Assembly (NCBI GenBank): GCA_903925705.1
Contig: CAIYGJ010000214.1
Coordinates: 1 to 19,948 of the forward strand
From: an uncultured Actinomycetes bacterium
Lineage (GTDB): Bacteria > Actinomycetota > Actinomycetes > S36-B12 > UBA5976
Direction: 5' to 3'
DNA length: 19,948 nt
Part shown: positions 14,036 through 19,948 of the stretch, piece by piece
Position numbering within the stretch: position 1 is the first letter of the stretch
How the letters are laid out: every line of letters begins with the position of its first letter
Made by a program: the position numbers and the translations under genes
Notes under the pieces: generated by a model
Database searches by the model: none
Seen by the model: only the letters and a program-made list of their open reading frames with translations
What the model was told of the DNA's origin: nothing

Positions 14036-15306
14036 GCTTTTGCCCGCACAATCGAAGAAGTGACTGCCTCGTTGTAAACCGCAATTAACTTGTCGGTTGT
14101 GTCTTCCCAGCCAAAGTGAGAGGCATGAGCAATCGCCCCGGCTGAAAGTTTGGCGCGCAGTTGCTCGTTGGTAACCACATCGATGATGCTATCCGCCCAA
14201 GTTACTGCTTCATGCCCATCGACTAAGACCCCGCTGATTCCGTCCCTAACGGCGGTAGGCAATCCACCAACACGAGCTGCGATAACCGGTGTGCCACAAG
14301 CCTGCGCCTCAATGGCAACTAGGCCAAATGATTCACTGTATGAAGGCACTACACAGACTGAAGCGGCTTGGAACCACTTAACTAATTCGGCGCGACTAGT
14401 TGGGGGGACGAATTTAACCACATCAGAAACGCCAAGTTGCTCGGCCAGAGTCACCAATGCATCAGGCCGTTCAAGTCCACTACCCGATGGCCCGCCACAA
14501 ATTTCTACCACCAATCGACTTCGCAATTCTGGATTACGTTTCAAAATCTCAGCTGCGGCTTCGATCAAAACATCAGGTGCCTTCAAAGGCTGAATCCGCC
14601 CCACAAATAACAGCACGATGGCATCATCGGCAACACCTAGATCTTTGCGTGCAGCTTGCTGATTTCCCGGCACAAAGACATCAAGGTCAACTCCAGGATG
14701 AACGACTCGGACTCGGTTTGGATCGGCGTGGTACAGCTCAATCAATTCCTTGGCTTCAGCGTGTGTGTTTGCAACTAGACGATCGGCCGCAGATACGACC
14801 TGCTCTTCGCCAATTTCGCGTATGGCTGGCTCAGGAGCATCACCTTGCGCCAAAGTTAGATTCTTAACTCGAGCCATAGTGTGCATAGTGTGCACGAGAG
14901 GAACGCCCCAGCGCTCTTGTGCAATCCAACCCACTTGCCCAGAAAGCCAATAGTGGCTGTGAACTAAATCGTAGAATCCTTCGTTCTTGGCAGCTTCGGC
15001 CCGCAGGACTCCAGCAGTTACTGCGCAGAGTTGCGCCGGCAAATCTTCTTTCCGTAAACCTTCAAATGGACCAGCGGGAATGTGCCGAACTAAAACACCT
15101 GGCGCTAATTCAGTAACTTCTGGTTCAGCCAGTGATGTGGCACGGGTGAAAATTTCAACCTCAATGCCGCGTTCTGCAATTCGCTTAGCGGTTTCAGCAA
15201 TGTAAACATTCATGCCGCCAGAATCACCAGTGCCGGGTTGATGCAGCGGGGAGGTGTGGACAGACAGGATCGCGATGCGATGCAGACCTGTTGATGTGTT
15301 TGCCAT
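14032..15306 (-). CDS. mshA: D-inositol-3-phosphate glycosyltransferase MshA (mycothiol synthesis)
   Basis: First committed enzyme of mycothiol synthesis. It transfers N-acetylglucosamine from UDP-GlcNAc to 1L-myo-inositol 1-phosphate in the cytoplasm. The 424-residue GT-B protein belongs to family GT4. The N-terminal domain shows HQPGTGDSGGMNVYI (22-36), whose Gly-rich loop contacts the sugar nucleotide, and VHSHYWLSGQVG (115-126). The C-terminal domain shows VGRIQPLKAPDVL (235-247, Arg237 and Lys242) and the ESFGLVAIE repeat (Glu325 and Glu333) typical of GT4. ATG 15306 is preceded by AAAGGG and matches the usual length. Its presence implies that the cell uses mycothiol, an actinobacterial trait. 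It overlaps ybjN by 4 bp and follows phoU by 60 bp with a hairpin in the gap. Confidence 0.95.
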   Translation of the reverse strand: MANTSTGLHRIAILSVHTSPLHQPGTGDSGGMNVYIAETAKRIAERGIEVEIFTRATSLAEPEVTELAPGVLVRHIPAGPFEGLRKEDLPAQLCAVTAGVLRAEAAKNEGFYDLVHSHYWLSGQVGWIAQERWGVPLVHTMHTMARVKNLTLAQGDAPEPAIREIGEEQVVSAADRLVANTHAEAKELIELYHADPNRVRVVHPGVDLDVFVPGNQQAARKDLGVADDAIVLLFVGRIQPLKAPDVLIEAAAEILKRNPELRSRLVVEICGGPSGSGLERPDALVTLAEQLGVSDVVKFVPPTSRAELVKWFQAASVCVVPSYSESFGLVAIEAQACGTPVIAARVGGLPTAVRDGISGVLVDGHEAVTWADSIIDVVTNEQLRAKLSAGAIAHASHFGWEDTTDKLIAVYNEAVTSSIVRAKA

Positions 15307-15339
15307 GAGAACCCTTTACTAACTTAGCGAAAAGGGCCG

Positions 15340-15372
15340 AACTAAGAAACTTTTGAGAAAATTTCCTTAGTT
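15340..15372 (-). terminator. Imperfect hairpin at the phoU stop, before mshA
   Basis: Read on the minus strand, AACTAAG pairs with CTTAGTT and the interior AAA/TTT runs extend the stem with a bulge and a wobble. The phoU stop TAA lies inside the left arm. The following bases are CGGCCCTTTTCG. It could terminate or attenuate phoU transcription before mshA. The stem is A-T rich and therefore weak. Confidence 0.4.
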
Positions 15373-16017
15373 ATTTGCATATGGTTCGCCGGTAACTATG
15401 TAAATCACTCGACGGGCAAGGGAAACCGCGTGGTCTCCAAAGCGCTCGTAAAAACGGCTCAACAATGTGACGTCGATAGCAGCCTCAACTCCATGTGACC
15501 ATGAGTCAGAAAGTACTGCAGTGAACAAGTCACGATGTAGTCGGTCCAAAGTGTCATCGTATTGCTTCATTTTGTCGGCAAGTGTGGTGTCGCGCGACTG
15601 GATAACTCGACCGGCTTCCGCAACAATTTTGCTGGCAGCATCGCCCATTTCTTGAAAAGTTGATTGCAGATCAGCTGGAATAGATGGGTTTGGATACCGC
15701 AGGCGAACCTGCTTGGCAATGTGAACTGCGAGGTCACCCATTCGTTCTAATGAAGTAGCCATACGAATTCCACCCATGACCATGCGCAGATCTGTGGCCA
15801 TTGGGGCATCGAGGGCTGCTACGCGGAAACATAGCACTTCAACTTCAGAGTTCAGCTGGTCGACAGCATCGTCGTTGCTGATTACCTGTTCAGCCAGAGA
15901 GAGATCATCTGTAAGTAATGCGGTAGTCGCGGTGGCTATTGCCGTGCCAACAAGCTCTGACATGAACACCAAATTGGCATTTATATTCTCGAGCCGTTTC
16001 GGGTTATCCTCGCGCAT
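15367..16017 (-). CDS. phoU: Phosphate signalling protein PhoU
   Basis: Cytoplasmic helical regulator linking the Pst transporter to the SenX3/RegX3 pair, generally keeping the kinase quiet when phosphate is plentiful. The 216-residue protein from ATG 16017 (MREDNPKRLE) consists of two three-helix halves, each with the metal-binding pattern ExxxD: ERMGD (91-95) and ERFGD (191-195). A longer frame open from 16122 would add 35 residues unlike PhoU and would cover the PHO box. The shorter start also has TATACT five bases upstream, fitting a leaderless message. It is divergent from senX3, the arrangement known from Streptomyces phoU-phoRP. The mshA gene follows on the same strand. Confidence 0.94.
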   Translation of the reverse strand: MREDNPKRLENINANLVFMSELVGTAIATATTALLTDDLSLAEQVISNDDAVDQLNSEVEVLCFRVAALDAPMATDLRMVMGGIRMATSLERMGDLAVHIAKQVRLRYPNPSIPADLQSTFQEMGDAASKIVAEAGRVIQSRDTTLADKMKQYDDTLDRLHRDLFTAVLSDSWSHGVEAAIDVTLLSRFYERFGDHAVSLARRVIYIVTGEPYANN

Positions 16018-16022
16018 GGTTG

Positions 16023-16028
16023 AGTATA
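16023..16028 (-). promoter_or_regulatory. Predicted -10 element of a leaderless phoU transcript
   Basis: On the minus strand TATACT (one mismatch to TATAAT) is followed by CAACC and then the phoU ATG, so transcription would begin at or within a base of the start codon. This supports the 16017 start. A second, PHO-box-dependent start further upstream remains possible. Confidence 0.5.
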
Positions 16029-16113
16029 AACCCAATTTGTCACGAAAGTCGGGGATGGTGAGTTGCTTTAGAAAACAGTGCGCAACTAACCGGCTAATTC
16101 TTTGGCTGAAATA

Positions 16114-16131
16114 GGTGAACACTAAGTGAAA
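16114..16131 (-). promoter_or_regulatory. PHO box in the phoU-senX3 divergent region
   Basis: On the minus strand TTTCACT (16131-16125) and GTTCACC (16120-16114) repeat at 11 bp, the same unit as before pstS. On the plus strand it lies about 21 bp ahead of TAGGTT (16153-16158), a possible senX3 -10. It is about 85 bp upstream of the predicted phoU -10. In Streptomyces the phoU-phoRP intergenic region is bound by PhoP, so autoregulation of senX3-regX3 is the likelier role. Control of phoU as well is possible. Confidence 0.6.
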
Positions 16132-16195
16132 TCGGGCTAGCCGTGAGGTGTCTAGGTTGCCGTCTGCCTATCCTTAAGGAGTGGTCATTTCATCA

Positions 16196-16225
16196 ATGAG
16201 AACTCTTGCGCGGTGTGGGTTTTGA
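16196..16225 (+). other. Possible 9-codon leader reading frame overlapping the senX3 start
   Basis: ATG 16196 opens a frame reading MRTLARCGF and stopping at TGA 16223-16225, across the senX3 GTG (16213). The good Shine-Dalgarno AAGGAG (16176-16181) ends 14 bases before this ATG and 31 bases before the senX3 GTG. It could be a coupling leader peptide, or simply noise around a misjudged start. Confidence 0.15.
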
Positions 16226-17328
16226 GCATCCTAAAGCGCAATCTGGCCGCCAAATTAGCTTCCGATGAGCAATCTGAACAAAGTCAGGCAGCTCGTGTTG
16301 CAGCACTCAGCCAAATCTTGGATGTTTTGCCCGACGCTGCTGCAATCGTTGACGCCTCAGATCGCGTCTTGGAAGCAAGTGCGAATTGTGTTGCCATGGG
16401 ATTGGTGTATTTTGAACGAATTGCCCCAGTGGAAATTCGCGCACTGAATCGAGAAGTTAGTCGCCTGCACAAAACCCAAAGTCGGGAAGTCGTGGTTAAT
16501 CGAAGCGGCTCAAAATTGGGCAACTGGGAAGCCAGGGTTCAGATTTCCCCAATCGATGACGATTTGAGTTTGATGATCGCGCAGGACTTAAGTGAAGAAC
16601 GTCGGCTTAACGATGTGCGCCGAGATTTCGTTGCTAACGTCTCACACGAGTTAAAGACCCCAGTAGGTGCTTTGTCGCTGTTAGCTGAAGCTGTTCAGGT
16701 TGCAGATACCGACATAGAGCAAGTGAGACATTTCACGAGTCGAATGCAAATCGAAGTAAAGCGTTTAACTGCAATGATCTCTGACTTGGTTGCGCTCTCT
16801 CAAGTACAGGGTGATTTAGCATTACGAAATTCCACCCCAGTAGAAGTACAAAACATAATCGCCGAATCTGTTGATGCAACAAAAATTTTGGCTGAGCAAC
16901 AGCACATTGAAGTTTCGATAAGTGCCGATGCTGAACCAGGTCGAATTTTTGGCGATGAACAGCAATTGGTCACCGCATTAAGCAATCTAATTTCAAATGC
17001 AATTAAGTATTCACCTACCCACACCAAAGTGGGTGTTGGAACTCGATTCATTGACAACATGATTGAAATTTCAGTTACCGATCAAGGACCTGGAATTTCC
17101 GAGAGCGACATAGAGCGAATCTTCGAACGGTTTTATCGAGTGGATCCAGCGCGCTCCCGGGATACCGGTGGCACTGGACTTGGTCTGGCAATTGTTAAAC
17201 ATGTTTGCGCAAACCACGGCGGCGAATGTGTCGTTTGGTCGCAAGTGGGTCAAGGCTCAACTTTCACATTACGTTTTCCTGCCTATCTAAACGGGTCGGC
17301 AGCTCCAGCGGAGGTAACAGGTAAATGA
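16213..17328 (+). CDS. senX3: Phosphate-type sensor histidine kinase SenX3 (PhoR), no membrane segment seen
   Basis: Kinase that phosphorylates RegX3 in response to phosphate limitation. The 371-residue protein has a PAS-like domain (about 33-128), then HisKA with H-box VSHELKTP (phospho-acceptor His145), and HATPase_c with N-box NLISNAIKYS (258-267), G1 DQGPGI (290-295), F-box ERIFERFYR (301-309) and G2 GGTGLGLAI (319-327). SenX3/PhoR proteins usually begin with one or two transmembrane helices; here the first 33 residues (MWVLSILKRN..., then many charged residues) contain none. GTG 16213 is the only start available in this frame after the stop at 16153-16155, and its own ribosome site is poor. 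It overlaps regX3 by ATGA and is divergent from phoU. Confidence 0.92.
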   Translation: MWVLSILKRNLAAKLASDEQSEQSQAARVAALSQILDVLPDAAAIVDASDRVLEASANCVAMGLVYFERIAPVEIRALNREVSRLHKTQSREVVVNRSGSKLGNWEARVQISPIDDDLSLMIAQDLSEERRLNDVRRDFVANVSHELKTPVGALSLLAEAVQVADTDIEQVRHFTSRMQIEVKRLTAMISDLVALSQVQGDLALRNSTPVEVQNIIAESVDATKILAEQQHIEVSISADAEPGRIFGDEQQLVTALSNLISNAIKYSPTHTKVGVGTRFIDNMIEISVTDQGPGISESDIERIFERFYRVDPARSRDTGGTGLGLAIVKHVCANHGGECVVWSQVGQGSTFTLRFPAYLNGSAAPAEVTGK

Positions 17329-18005
17329 CACGAGTACTAGTAATCGAAGATGAAGAATCATTTCGCGATGCACTGCAATTTATGTTGTCGCGTGAAGGAT
17401 TTGACGTTGCATTAGCCGCCGACGGGGCAGAAGGCATGAAGCAATTTGATGCCAAGAATCCTGACATCGTGCTACTTGATTTAATGTTGCCGGAAGTTTC
17501 TGGAACTGATGTTTGCAAATACATTCGAACTAAGTCCAATGTCCCAGTAATTATGTTGACCGCAAAAGATACTGAAATCGACAAAGTGGTTGGACTTGAA
17601 CTGGGTGCCGATGATTATGTAACTAAGCCGTTCTCAACACGTGAGCTGTTAGCGCGAATTAAAGCAGTACTTCGCAGAGGTGGAGATTTCGAAATCGATA
17701 CAGTCGGTGCCGTCGAAGGTGGCCCGATTCGCATGGATGTCGAGCGTCACGCGCTAACCGTGAATGGTGATGCAGTTTCTATGCCACTTAAAGAGTTTGA
17801 ACTTCTTGAATTCTTAATGCGTAACTCCGGTCGCGTGCTAACTCGTGGCCAGCTTATGGATCGCGTTTGGGGATCTAACTATGTTGGTGATGGAAAAACT
17901 CTTGACGTACACATCAAACGAATTCGATCCAAAATTGAACCAGATCCTGCAAACCCGGTTTACTTAACAACCGTTCGTGGTTTGGGCTATCGCTTCGAAG
18001 CTTAG
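17325..18005 (+). CDS. regX3: Response regulator RegX3 (PhoP/PhoB type, OmpR family)
   Basis: DNA-binding regulator of the phosphate-starvation response, partner of SenX3. The 226-residue protein has a receiver domain with the acidic pocket E8-D9, phospho-acceptor Asp52 (VLLDLMLP), Thr79 and Lys101 (TKPF). It is followed by an OmpR-type winged helix (about 130-226) with LKEFELLEFLMRNSGRVLTR, the recognition region KTLDVHIKRIRSKIE and the wing TVRGLGYRF. The start overlaps the senX3 stop in ATGA. Its likely targets are the four GTTCACC-type arrays in this window. Streptomyces PhoP, which binds such repeats, is the orthologue by position (next to phoU). Its stop codon overlaps the stop of the convergent lipoprotein gene, leaving no room for a terminator. 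Confidence 0.96.
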   Translation: MTRVLVIEDEESFRDALQFMLSREGFDVALAADGAEGMKQFDAKNPDIVLLDLMLPEVSGTDVCKYIRTKSNVPVIMLTAKDTEIDKVVGLELGADDYVTKPFSTRELLARIKAVLRRGGDFEIDTVGAVEGGPIRMDVERHALTVNGDAVSMPLKEFELLEFLMRNSGRVLTRGQLMDRVWGSNYVGDGKTLDVHIKRIRSKIEPDPANPVYLTTVRGLGYRFEA

Positions 18006-18532
18006 GAAGCGCTTGGCATTGGTGCCGGAGCAACTGCGGCGCCGGCAGGAATTTCGATGTCTTTGTAGAAGCCTGACTTTTCATTCACCAATAAAGACAT
18101 CGGTGCTGATTGGCCACCAGCAAACATGAAGGAAAGATTCACGAAGGTTCCTGGCTCAAGTCCACCAGTGACGCATGTTAGAACAATGCGGTACTCAGAT
18201 TCAAAACCAACATTCACGGTTGACTTATGAGCCAGTGGAATATTAACTTCTCCATCAACACCAACAGACTTAGCAGCAGCAACGCCATTTAGAACATCAT
18301 CAGTTGCGTCGTCAGTATTAATCACTGTCATTAATACGGTGGCGCGCGAGGTGTCAGCTGGATCGACCACTACGGTTGCGTTGCGAATTTGGAGCGCTCC
18401 CACATCGACGCTTCGGCCATTTCCGGAGTCAGCTTGGGTATTAGTTGCGGCGTCAAAACCGGTGGCACATCCACTGAGCAAAAGGACTGCAGCGCTAAGG
18501 AATGCTGCGACTGCGATGTTTTTACGTGCCAT
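18002..18532 (-). CDS. LpqE-like lipoprotein
   Basis: 176-residue predicted lipoprotein. It begins MARKNIAVAAFLSAAVLLL and has the lipobox L19-S-G-C22 for attachment to the outer face of the membrane. The mature part is a beta-rich domain (GALQIRNATVVVDPADTSRA, VLMTVINTDD, LAHKSTVNVGF, PGTFVNLSFMFAGG), resembling the mycobacterial lipoprotein LpqE and, more loosely, PCu(A)C copper-chaperone folds. I see no His/Met copper motif. ATG 18532 is chosen because AAAGGGGA lies upstream and the signal peptide begins there; the frame extends to 18655 but with no signal sequence. In Mycobacterium lpqE also sits divergently beside carD, which supports the assignment. The 3' end overlaps the regX3 stop by 4 bp. 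Function unknown. Confidence 0.72.
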   Translation of the reverse strand: MARKNIAVAAFLSAAVLLLSGCATGFDAATNTQADSGNGRSVDVGALQIRNATVVVDPADTSRATVLMTVINTDDATDDVLNGVAAAKSVGVDGEVNIPLAHKSTVNVGFESEYRIVLTCVTGGLEPGTFVNLSFMFAGGQSAPMSLLVNEKSGFYKDIEIPAGAAVAPAPMPSAS

Positions 18533-18715
18533 GAATAAAGTCCCCTTTAGATGAATTACAAGTTCAAAATGTCGTATTCCTAAGTCTACTTGGGCAATTT
18601 TTATGGATTTCTTCCGCCGACTAGGCCGCACTTCTAAATTCCAAGGATTTGGCAACCTAGCAAAATCCCCATTGTTTTAGGGCTTTTTATGGCTTCGAGG
18701 CGGCGTGTCGCGTGG

Positions 18716-18721
18716 TAGAAT
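18716..18721 (+). promoter_or_regulatory. Predicted -10 element for carD
   Basis: TAGAAT matches TATAAT at five of six positions, predicts a start near 18728 and leaves a leader of about 26 nt containing the Shine-Dalgarno AAAGGA (18739-18744). The -35 position holds only CTTCGA (18693-18698). The rest of the 221-bp gap (18533-18753) holds the lipoprotein ribosome site and no other clear signal. Confidence 0.42.
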
Positions 18722-18753
18722 TGGGGTTCGAGGCAACCAAAGGATCAATTTAA

Positions 18754-19236
18754 ATGGCCTACAAAGTCGGGGAAACTGTCGTATACCCACATCACGGTGC
18801 GGCAGACATCATTTCGAAAGAAAAGCGCACAATCAAAGGTGAAGAACGCGAGTACTTAGTGCTTCGAGTTCACCAGAGCGATCTAACTGTTCGTGTGCCC
18901 TCTGACAATTTGGACTTAGTCGGTGTTCGTGACGTAACTAGCCAGGCTGGCCTTGAAAAAGTTTTTGGCGTCCTTCGCATGCCTTACGTTGAAGATCCCG
19001 CTAACTGGTCTCGCCGGTTCAAGGCAAATACTGAAAAGCTTTCCTCAGGTGACGTAATTAAGGTTGCTGAAGTTGTGCGCGACCTTTGGCGTCGTGCCCA
19101 AAAGAAGCCACTTTCAACTGGCGAAAAGAGCATGTTAGCTCGCGCTCGCACTCAGTTGATTAGCGAAATTGCATTAGCCGAAAAAACTAATGAAGTTCGC
19201 GCCGAGGAAGTCCTCGACGAGGTATTGGCTTCCTAA
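18754..19236 (+). CDS. carD: CarD-family RNA polymerase-binding transcription factor
   Basis: Global regulator that binds the RNA polymerase beta subunit and stabilises open promoter complexes, especially at rRNA and housekeeping promoters in actinobacteria. The 160-residue protein has the N-terminal RNA polymerase-interaction domain (about 1-60; VGETVVYPHHGAADI) with Arg25 and Arg47 conserved. A helical DNA-binding domain follows, with Trp85 (ANWSRRFK) in the position of the wedge tryptophan of mycobacterial CarD and Lys90 in its basic patch. Length matches the family (about 160). ATG 18754 has AAAGGA nine bases upstream. Its stop overlaps the ispD start in TAATG, so carD and ispD are translated from one message, the common actinobacterial arrangement. 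Confidence 0.96.
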   Translation: MAYKVGETVVYPHHGAADIISKEKRTIKGEEREYLVLRVHQSDLTVRVPSDNLDLVGVRDVTSQAGLEKVFGVLRMPYVEDPANWSRRFKANTEKLSSGDVIKVAEVVRDLWRRAQKKPLSTGEKSMLARARTQLISEIALAEKTNEVRAEEVLDEVLAS

Positions 19237-19925
19237 TGTCGACTGCCGCTACTGGACGAGTGGCGGCAATTATTCCTGCCGCTGGATCAGGGGTTCGCTT
19301 AGGTGCGGATGTTCCTAAAGCATTCCTTGCTCTAGGTGGGCTTTCCTTACTCACTCGTAGCGCATTAGCAATGAGCACAGTTGCCGACGTATTAATTGTT
19401 GCGGCACCTGCTGATGCCTTGGATGAAGCAAGTGAACAGCTGGCTCAGGTTGATGCCGAAATTCACATCGTCGCAGGTGGAGAGCATCGTCAAGAATCTG
19501 TGGCGAATGCACTTCGTATGGTTCCAGAAGATGTCTCAATTGTTTTGGTGCACGATGCGGCCCGACCTCTTGTGCCAATTGAAGTAACGCAGAATGTTGT
19601 TGCAGCAATTCGTAATGGTGCAAAAGCTGCGATTCCGGTCCTTCCACTCGTAGACACAATTAAACGCGTAAACAACAACGGCATTGCCATTGAAACTGTA
19701 GACCGAAATCAATTGCGCCGCGTGCAAACTCCGCAAGGTTTTGATCGAGCAACTTTAGATCTGGCATATCAAAATCCTGAGGTTGTTGCCACTGATGATG
19801 CAGGTTTAATGGATGCACTTGGCGTTGCGGTAGTAACTGTTGCTGGTGATGAACGATCGTTGAAAATTACAACAATGGCTGACGTGCAACATGCACTGAG
19901 TTTGGTGGAGGTAACGGGTGAGTAA
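19236..19925 (+). CDS. ispD: 2-C-methyl-D-erythritol 4-phosphate cytidylyltransferase IspD
   Basis: Third enzyme of the MEP isoprenoid pathway, joining CTP and methylerythritol phosphate to give CDP-methylerythritol. The 229-residue protein has the nucleotide-binding loop IPAAGSGVRLG (13-23) with Arg21 and Lys28 (VPKAF) for catalysis, the family signature VLVHDAARPLV (103-113) and TPQGF (165-169). Length is standard. Translation starts at ATG 19236, one base overlapping the carD stop, and the 3' end overlaps the ispF start by 8 bp. The run carD-ispD-ispF is therefore a tightly coupled operon. Confidence 0.97.
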   Translation: MSTAATGRVAAIIPAAGSGVRLGADVPKAFLALGGLSLLTRSALAMSTVADVLIVAAPADALDEASEQLAQVDAEIHIVAGGEHRQESVANALRMVPEDVSIVLVHDAARPLVPIEVTQNVVAAIRNGAKAAIPVLPLVDTIKRVNNNGIAIETVDRNQLRRVQTPQGFDRATLDLAYQNPEVVATDDAGLMDALGVAVVTVAGDERSLKITTMADVQHALSLVEVTGE

Positions 19926-19948
19926 TTTGCGAATCGGCACTGGCGTGG
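19918..19948 (+). CDS. ispF: 2-C-methyl-D-erythritol 2,4-cyclodiphosphate synthase IspF, 3' part outside the window
   Basis: Only the first ten codons are visible, from GTG 19918: MSNLRIGTGV. The RIGTG-V/D start is the typical IspF N-terminus (family RxGxGxDxH), and ispF normally follows ispD. It overlaps the end of ispD by 8 bp in a different frame. IspF closes CDP-methylerythritol 2-phosphate to the cyclodiphosphate in the same pathway. Identification rests on these few residues plus position. Confidence 0.8.
   Translation, partial: MSNLRIGTGV

Noticed and set aside
14150..14593. 147-residue plus-strand frame inside mshA
   Set aside because: It is antisense to a full-length, motif-complete MshA and shows no family features.
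16018..16122. Longer phoU starting at 16122
   Set aside because: The extra 35 residues do not look like PhoU and the start overlaps the PHO box; TATACT just before 16017 supports the shorter form.
18671..18688. CCCC...GGG followed by Ts upstream of carD as a terminator
   Set aside because: The stem is only three to four pairs and no plus-strand gene ends before it (the neighbour is a divergent gene), so there is nothing for it to terminate.

Overview
The window reads as chromosomal core DNA of a small-genome, moderate-GC actinobacterium. The evidence is actinobacteria-specific genes and neighbourhoods: mshA (mycothiol), the stand-alone actinobacterial ArgA, DUF2516, CarD followed by ispD-ispF with a divergent LpqE-like lipoprotein, and phoU divergent from senX3-regX3. 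Base composition (estimated by eye at about mid-40s to 50 % G+C), very short intergenic gaps, and ATGA/GTGA/TAATG gene overlaps fit streamlined freshwater lineages of the acI/Nanopelagicales type. That placement is inference; no rRNA or other marker is present. I count 20 protein genes, two of them cut by the window edges. I see no tRNA, rRNA, CRISPR array, insertion sequence or prophage.

Layout. (1) 1-5443, plus strand: 3' part of argA, then clpC, an L-2-hydroxyglutarate oxidase gene 10 bp behind it, a DUF2516 membrane protein and a translationally coupled methyltransferase-like gene. (2) 5461-6210, minus strand: gpmA, facing region 1 across a hairpin terminator. (3) 6415-13549, plus strand: a large secreted PhoX-family (DUF839) protein, then the high-affinity phosphate transporter in the order pstC-pstA-pstS-pstB, with strong hairpins after the PhoX gene and after pstS. 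(4) 13553-16017, minus strand: phoU, mshA and a YbjN-domain gene, transcribed in that order. (5) 16213-18005, plus strand: the phosphate-type two-component system senX3-regX3 (orthologue of phoR-phoP in Streptomyces). (6) 18002-18532, minus strand: an LpqE-like lipoprotein. (7) 18754-19948, plus strand: carD-ispD-ispF, ispF being cut by the right edge.

The strongest theme is phosphate. A secreted phosphatase-like protein, the Pst transporter, PhoU and the sensor/regulator pair all lie within 12 kb. Four intergenic regions (before the PhoX gene, before pstS, before pstB, and between phoU and senX3) carry heptamers close to GTTCACC repeated every 11 bp, which is the form of actinobacterial PHO boxes. 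The window therefore appears to hold both the regulator and its own target sites.

The oddities most worth a second look are: a SenX3 with no visible membrane segment; a PstS with no lipobox cysteine; a PhoX-family protein enlarged by a Lys-rich insert and repeated beta-rich modules; a permuted pst order in which pstS and pstB each have their own PHO box; and probable leaderless starts for gpmA and phoU. I found no wholly new system such as a defence island or novel mobile element.
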